From: Bacteroidales bacterium UBA1733
GTDB taxonomy: Bacteria > Bacteroidota > Bacteroidia > Bacteroidales > UBA3663
NCBI GenBank assembly: GCA_002315795.1
Contig: DCIF01000119.1
Location: 1-18,249 of the forward strand
DNA length: 18,249 nucleotides
Reading direction: 5' to 3'
Position 1 is the first letter of the stretch. Each line of letters starts with the position of its first letter. Below the pieces are notes generated by a model. It was not told the origin of the DNA and made no database searches. It worked only from the letters and a program-made list of their open reading frames with translations. This document shows, in pieces, positions 14,311-18,249 of the stretch. The position numbers and the translations under genes were made by a program.

Positions 14311-16827
14311 TTATTCTTTATAGTACACGCGTTTCACACGAACAGAAACCGTAGAAAGGATTTCATAGTTAATGGTACCCAATTGCTTGGCCATCTCCTG
14401 CAAAGGCAATTGTGAACCGAAAATCTCTACACTATCTCCTTCTTTAGCGTCGGGACAATCGGTAATATCAAGGAAAGTGACATCCATGCAGATGTTGCCA
14501 AGTGTAGGGCATTTCTGACCATTGACCAGCATATAGAAATTTCCATTACCCAAACGACGATCATAGCCATCAGCATAACCGATAGGAATCATGGCGATAC
14601 GTGTGTCGCGACTGAGTTTACCGTTGCGCATATACCCAACCGTTTCGGAAGCAGGAATATCTTTAATCTGAAGGATCGTACTCTTAAGCGAAGCAACGGT
14701 CATCAGAGACATATCTACTGGAGCAGCTTCGAAACCATAGAGGCCGATACCTAAACGGCACATCTCCATCTGATATTCGGGGAATACTTCGATACCGGCG
14801 CTGTTACAGATATGACGAAGGATGGGTTGAGGGAAAGCTTTACGGATCTTATCTGCACAATAGTCGAAACGTTGTTTCTGCTCGTGCACAAAATCCCGTT
14901 GCATAGGATCATCGGCTGTAGCGAAATGACTGAAGACACTACGTACCGTGATGGAGGTCTGATGCGTGAGCTTAAAGAGCAACTCATCAATCTCGTGTGG
15001 CTGGAAGCCGAGACGATGCATGCCAGAATCAATCTTGATATGTACCGGATAGCAGGTCACTCCCATACGACGTGTCTCACGAATAAAGGAATCCAGCAGT
15101 CGGAAGGAATAGATCTCTGGTTCAAGACGGTTATCAATGATGGTACGGAAGGCTGTCATCTCAGGATTCATCACCATGATCGGGGTACGAATACCCTGTC
15201 GGCGTAATTCGGCGCCCTCGTCGGCAACAGCTACAGCCAGATAATCTACGTTCTGGTCCTGCAAAGTCTTAGCTAACTCATAGCTACCTGTGCCATAGCC
15301 GAAAGCTTTGACCATGCAGGTTAGCTTAGTTTCCGGAAGCAGATGACCGCGATATTGATTGAGGTTATGAACGATGGCATCAAGATTGACCTCAAGGATG
15401 GTTTCATGTCTGCGCAACTGCAGTTGGTCGCTAATTCGTTCAAACTGGAAGGTTCTCGCACCTTTGAGCAGAATCAACTCATTCTGGAAGCGACCAATCT
15501 CTTCGCTCTCAAGGAATTCTTCAGTCGAAGCATAGAAATCGGTAATCATACGACAGCCTTCATTGTTGAGTTCTTCGAGCAACTGATGACTGGTATGAAG
15601 CGCATGAGGTCCGATAAGAATGATCTTATACAGATTATAGAGACGACACAGCTGAGCTACCTTTCGACAACGATGGATATCATCAAGCTGAGCTTGCTGG
15701 ATGTCGCTCAAGATAAGACTGCACTTCATGGACTTTGAAGCACGTCGTTTTTGAAATTCGAGTGCAGTCTCAAGTGAGGTGATATCGTTGCTATAGACAT
15801 CATTGATCAGCAGACAGCCACGATTTCCCTCCATAACCTCCAGACGCATGGCTAATGAAGTAAGCTCATGCATGCGTTGCTCGACATCTTCAAAGCTGAC
15901 ACCTAAATAAAGCATCAGAGAAAGACATTGCATCGCATTCTCAAAGCTGGCATCATCGGTCATAGGAATAGAGAACTGGCCGTCCATACCCATAAAGATA
16001 TAACGGACAGTGGTTGAATCTTCGTCACGTTCTACATGAACCACTTCAATCTGAGCATCCTTATGCTTGCGTGTCCACGCCATGCTTCGAGCTCCGACTC
16101 CTGCAATCTCAAGAGCATCCTGAATGCCCGGAATATCCGCATTATAGATGATGATATCACTATCGGTAAAAAGCTTCAGTTTCTCGTGGAGCTTTTGTTG
16201 TTCTGATTCAAATCCGGCTGCGTGAGCGGTTCCGATATTGGTAAGAATGCCAATCGTAGGTCGGATGATGGCCTGAAGCCGTTCCATCTCTCCAGGTTGG
16301 CTAATTCCTGCTTCGAAGATGGCCAGATCATTCTCCTTCGATAGCTGCCATACAGAAAGAGGCACACCTACCTGACTATTGTAACTGCGTGGTGAACGGA
16401 CAATATTGCGTGAAGGTGAGAGCAACTGATAGAGCCACTCTTTGACAACAGTCTTACCATTAGAACCCGTGATACCGACGACAGGGACCTCGTTGAACTG
16501 TGAGCGATGATAAGCAGCAATTTTCTGAAGAGCCGCCAAGACATTGGGAACCACAAGGAACCAACCTTCTGGACAAGTATTACGGAACTCTTCATTAGAT
16601 TTAGAAACAACAAATGCTCTCACCCCCTTCTGATAGAGCTGAGAGACATATTTATGGCCATCTCCCTTGCTCGTTGTGATAGCGAAGAAGAGGGTCTGGT
16701 CAGCAAAAGTAAGACTTCGGCTATCTGTAAGCAACAGGGAGACCTGAGGCTGCGTATTAGCCGTAGCCAAACGGTTACCCTTGAGAGGGCAACCTAATAT
16801 ATTGGCTATTTGACTAAGATTATACAT
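14311..16827 (-). CDS. murF-alr: Bifunctional MurF (UDP-MurNAc-tripeptide:D-Ala-D-Ala ligase) / alanine racemase
   Basis: An 838-residue fusion of two peptidoglycan-precursor enzymes. Residues 1 to about 460 are MurF, which adds D-Ala-D-Ala to the UDP-MurNAc-tripeptide using ATP. They show the P-loop GITGSNGKT (118-126), SYNSQVGVPLSVW (148-160), EAGISQPGE (172-180) and LTNIGTAHAAGF (195-206). Residues about 475-838 are a PLP-dependent alanine racemase, which makes the D-alanine needed for the same step. They show LEVNLDAIVHNL (478-489), the PLP lysine K507 in MVKAFGYG, the probable catalytic tyrosine Y732 (ETVGYMRN, aligned by spacing with Tyr265 of the Geobacillus enzyme) and IPIGYADGYDRR (747-758) with phosphate-binding Y751. 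Both active sites look complete. This fusion is known in Bacteroidetes. The start is ATG at 16825-16827, 18 bases after clpX, so it is probably co-transcribed with clpP and clpX. Confidence 0.95.
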   Translation of the reverse strand: MYNLSQIANILGCPLKGNRLATANTQPQVSLLLTDSRSLTFADQTLFFAITTSKGDGHKYVSQLYQKGVRAFVVSKSNEEFRNTCPEGWFLVVPNVLAALQKIAAYHRSQFNEVPVVGITGSNGKTVVKEWLYQLLSPSRNIVRSPRSYNSQVGVPLSVWQLSKENDLAIFEAGISQPGEMERLQAIIRPTIGILTNIGTAHAAGFESEQQKLHEKLKLFTDSDIIIYNADIPGIQDALEIAGVGARSMAWTRKHKDAQIEVVHVERDEDSTTVRYIFMGMDGQFSIPMTDDASFENAMQCLSLMLYLGVSFEDVEQRMHELTSLAMRLEVMEGNRGCLLINDVYSNDITSLETALEFQKRRASKSMKCSLILSDIQQAQLDDIHRCRKVAQLCRLYNLYKIILIGPHALHTSHQLLEELNNEGCRMITDFYASTEEFLESEEIGRFQNELILLKGARTFQFERISDQLQLRRHETILEVNLDAIVHNLNQYRGHLLPETKLTCMVKAFGYGTGSYELAKTLQDQNVDYLAVAVADEGAELRRQGIRTPIMVMNPEMTAFRTIIDNRLEPEIYSFRLLDSFIRETRRMGVTCYPVHIKIDSGMHRLGFQPHEIDELLFKLTHQTSITVRSVFSHFATADDPMQRDFVHEQKQRFDYCADKIRKAFPQPILRHICNSAGIEVFPEYQMEMCRLGIGLYGFEAAPVDMSLMTVASLKSTILQIKDIPASETVGYMRNGKLSRDTRIAMIPIGYADGYDRRLGNGNFYMLVNGQKCPTLGNICMDVTFLDITDCPDAKEGDSVEIFGSQLPLQEMAKQLGTINYEILSTVSVRVKRVYYKE

Positions 16828-16845
16828 TTTGGTAGAGTTAGCGCG

Positions 16846-18084
16846 TTATTCTGTGCGCAATCTGTCCATATTAGCCTTGGCTATCTGCTCCTTGGCATAC
16901 TGCAAGGTGATATGGAACTTCTTTACATCGGTAGATGGCATGCTATACATAGCTTCCATCATAATATTTTCTGCAATGCTACGTAATCCGCGTGCACCAA
17001 GCTTGAATTCTATAGCGATCTGGACGATGTAATCGAAGACCTCATCATCATAGGTGAGTTCGATTTGATCCATCTCAAAAAGTTTCTTATACTGCTTAGT
17101 GATTGCATTCTTTGGCTCTGTGAGGATACGACGCAAGGCAGGGGCATCTAACGGATCAAGATGCGTCAGGATAGGCAGTCGACCGATGATCTCAGGTATC
17201 AGACCGAAAGATTTCAAGTCAGCCGGTGTAATATACTGTAAGAGATTATTGCGATCGACATCCTTACGAGCAGCATCGGTAATGAAACCTACACTACGCG
17301 TATTCAGACGGTTTCCTATCTTCTGCTCAATACCATCAAAAGCTCCGCCACAGATGAAGAGGATGTTGGTAGTATCTACTTCGATCATCTTCTGCTCAGG
17401 ATGTTTGCGTCCACCCTGTGGCGGCACATTGACCTTCGATCCTTCAAGCAGTTTCAGCAGACCCTGCTGAACACCTTCGCCACTTACATCGCGAGTGATT
17501 GAGGGGTTATCTCCCTTGCGAGCTATCTTGTCAATTTCATCAATAAAAACGATACCGCGCTCGGCTTTGGCCACATCATAATCGCAAGCCATAAGCAGAC
17601 GGGTCAGGATACTCTCAATATCTTCGCCTACATATCCAGCCTCGGTGAGAACTGTAGCATCAACGATGGCGAATGGCACTTCGAGCATCTTGGCGATGGT
17701 CTTGGCCAGAAGAGTCTTACCTGTGCCGGTACGACCTACCATGATGATATTGCTCTTCTCTATCTCTACTTCATCCTTACTCTTAGGCTGAAGAAGTCGC
17801 TTATAATGGTTATAGACAGCTACACAGAGATTTCGCTTGGCATCATCCTGTCCGATGACATAACCATCGAGGAATTCCTTGATCTGTTGTGGTTTCGGAA
17901 GGTCTTTGAGTTTCAGATTATCGGCTGACTGTGCCGACATCTTCTTCAATGCATCATCTGCAATCATCTTGGCCTGCTCGGCACACTCATCGCAGATAAA
18001 GCCATCGACACCAGAAATCAGGAGACGTACTTCACTACGACCTCTACCGCAGAAGCTGCATCTATCTTCGGTTTTTCTTGCCAT
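16846..18084 (-). CDS. clpX: ClpX, ATPase subunit of the ClpXP protease
   Basis: A 412-residue AAA+ unfoldase that recognises, unfolds and threads substrates into ClpP. It has an N-terminal zinc finger (C9, C12, C31, C34; [12 protein letters not shown] and ICDECAEQ), Walker A GRTGTGKT (117-124), the pore loop GYVG (150-153), Walker B IVFIDE (178-183), an RKH loop in GGRKHPEQ (224-231), the ClpP-docking loop as VGF (265-267) instead of the usual IGF, and sensor 2 in GARGLRS. It is full length for the family. The ATG at 18082-18084 comes 3 bases after the clpP stop, as in a classical clpPX operon, and murF-alr follows 18 bases downstream. Confidence 0.98.
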   Translation of the reverse strand: MARKTEDRCSFCGRGRSEVRLLISGVDGFICDECAEQAKMIADDALKKMSAQSADNLKLKDLPKPQQIKEFLDGYVIGQDDAKRNLCVAVYNHYKRLLQPKSKDEVEIEKSNIIMVGRTGTGKTLLAKTIAKMLEVPFAIVDATVLTEAGYVGEDIESILTRLLMACDYDVAKAERGIVFIDEIDKIARKGDNPSITRDVSGEGVQQGLLKLLEGSKVNVPPQGGRKHPEQKMIEVDTTNILFICGGAFDGIEQKIGNRLNTRSVGFITDAARKDVDRNNLLQYITPADLKSFGLIPEIIGRLPILTHLDPLDAPALRRILTEPKNAITKQYKKLFEMDQIELTYDDEVFDYIVQIAIEFKLGARGLRSIAENIMMEAMYSMPSTDVKKFHITLQYAKEQIAKANMDRLRTE

Positions 18085-18087
18085 AAA

Positions 18088-18249
18088 TTACTTCTGTCGG
18101 GTAAAGATCTTATCAATCATGCCATACTCAAGGGCTTCCTGAGCTGTGAGATAGTGATCGCGGTCACAATCGGTCTCGATCTTATCGTATGGTTGGCCAG
18201 AACACTCGCTAAGGATAGTATAGAGCTCCTGCTTGAGTTTCTTGATCTC
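18088..18249 (-). CDS. clpP: ClpP protease subunit, C-terminal part (cut by window edge)
   Basis: Only the last 53 residues are in the window. The frame ends with RDHYLTAQEALEYGMIDKI and FTRQK, then TAA at 18088-18090. It matches the C-terminus of ClpP, a tetradecameric serine protease. The catalytic aspartate (D171 in E. coli, in ERDRFLSA) corresponds to the D of RDHYL; the serine and histidine lie beyond the window. It is directly followed, after 3 bases, by clpX, its partner ATPase. Confidence 0.95.
   Translation of the reverse strand, partial: EIKKLKQELYTILSECSGQPYDKIETDCDRDHYLTAQEALEYGMIDKIFTRQK

Overview
The window looks like a piece of a Bacteroidales chromosome, most likely Prevotella-like. 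The evidence is two TonB-dependent receptors, a MurF-Alr fusion protein, a Reg_prop/Y_Y_Y hybrid-type sensor kinase, and promoters of the Bacteroidetes form (TTTG, 20 bp, TAnnTTTG) in place of -35/-10 boxes. No tRNA, rRNA, CRISPR array, insertion sequence or integrase was seen. Coding density is high. The longest stretch without a gene is 226 bases (969-1194), and it is rich in regulatory-looking structure.

Layout, left to right: (1) the 5' part of an outer-membrane TonB-dependent receptor, minus strand, cut by the window edge. (2) A divergent intergenic region with a stem-loop, a pair of identical palindromes and a good consensus promoter. (3) A plus-strand DUF1846 gene of unknown function with strongly biased codons, closed by a hairpin terminator. 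(4) asnA (ammonia-dependent asparagine synthetase), minus strand, with its own consensus promoter. (5) A tight minus-strand cluster of six genes. In transcription order these are a response regulator with a PP2C phosphatase output (13074-14237), a membrane-anchored coiled-coil/WD40-like protein (11409-13031), a beta-propeller transmembrane histidine-kinase homologue (8625-11405), a soluble histidine kinase (7748-8620), a TonB-dependent receptor with a TPR-like N-terminal domain (5180-7735) and a secreted phospholipase D/cardiolipin-synthase-like enzyme (3916-5163). (6) Upstream on the same strand, the housekeeping genes clpP (3' end), clpX and murF-alr.

The six-gene cluster is the most interesting part. 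Gaps between its genes are 42, 3, 4, 12 and 16 bases, so it is probably one transcript. The large sensor has lost the phospho-acceptor histidine: the H-E pair of the H-box is D685-R686, while its ATP-binding domain looks intact. The next gene is a small soluble paralogue with a perfect H-box and no sensor or membrane segment. The simplest reading is a split, heterodimeric kinase. The sensor/ATPase half would phosphorylate the histidine of the partner, which would pass the phosphate to D58 of the receiver-PP2C protein. The cluster has no DNA-binding output and no visible STAS or anti-sigma partner. The phosphatase may therefore act on an unknown phosphoprotein, and the receptor and the periplasmic phospholipase D may be its envelope-side input or output. 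All of this is inference from gene order and residues. The clpP-clpX-murF/alr block runs into the cluster with no terminator or consensus promoter visible in the 73-base gap.
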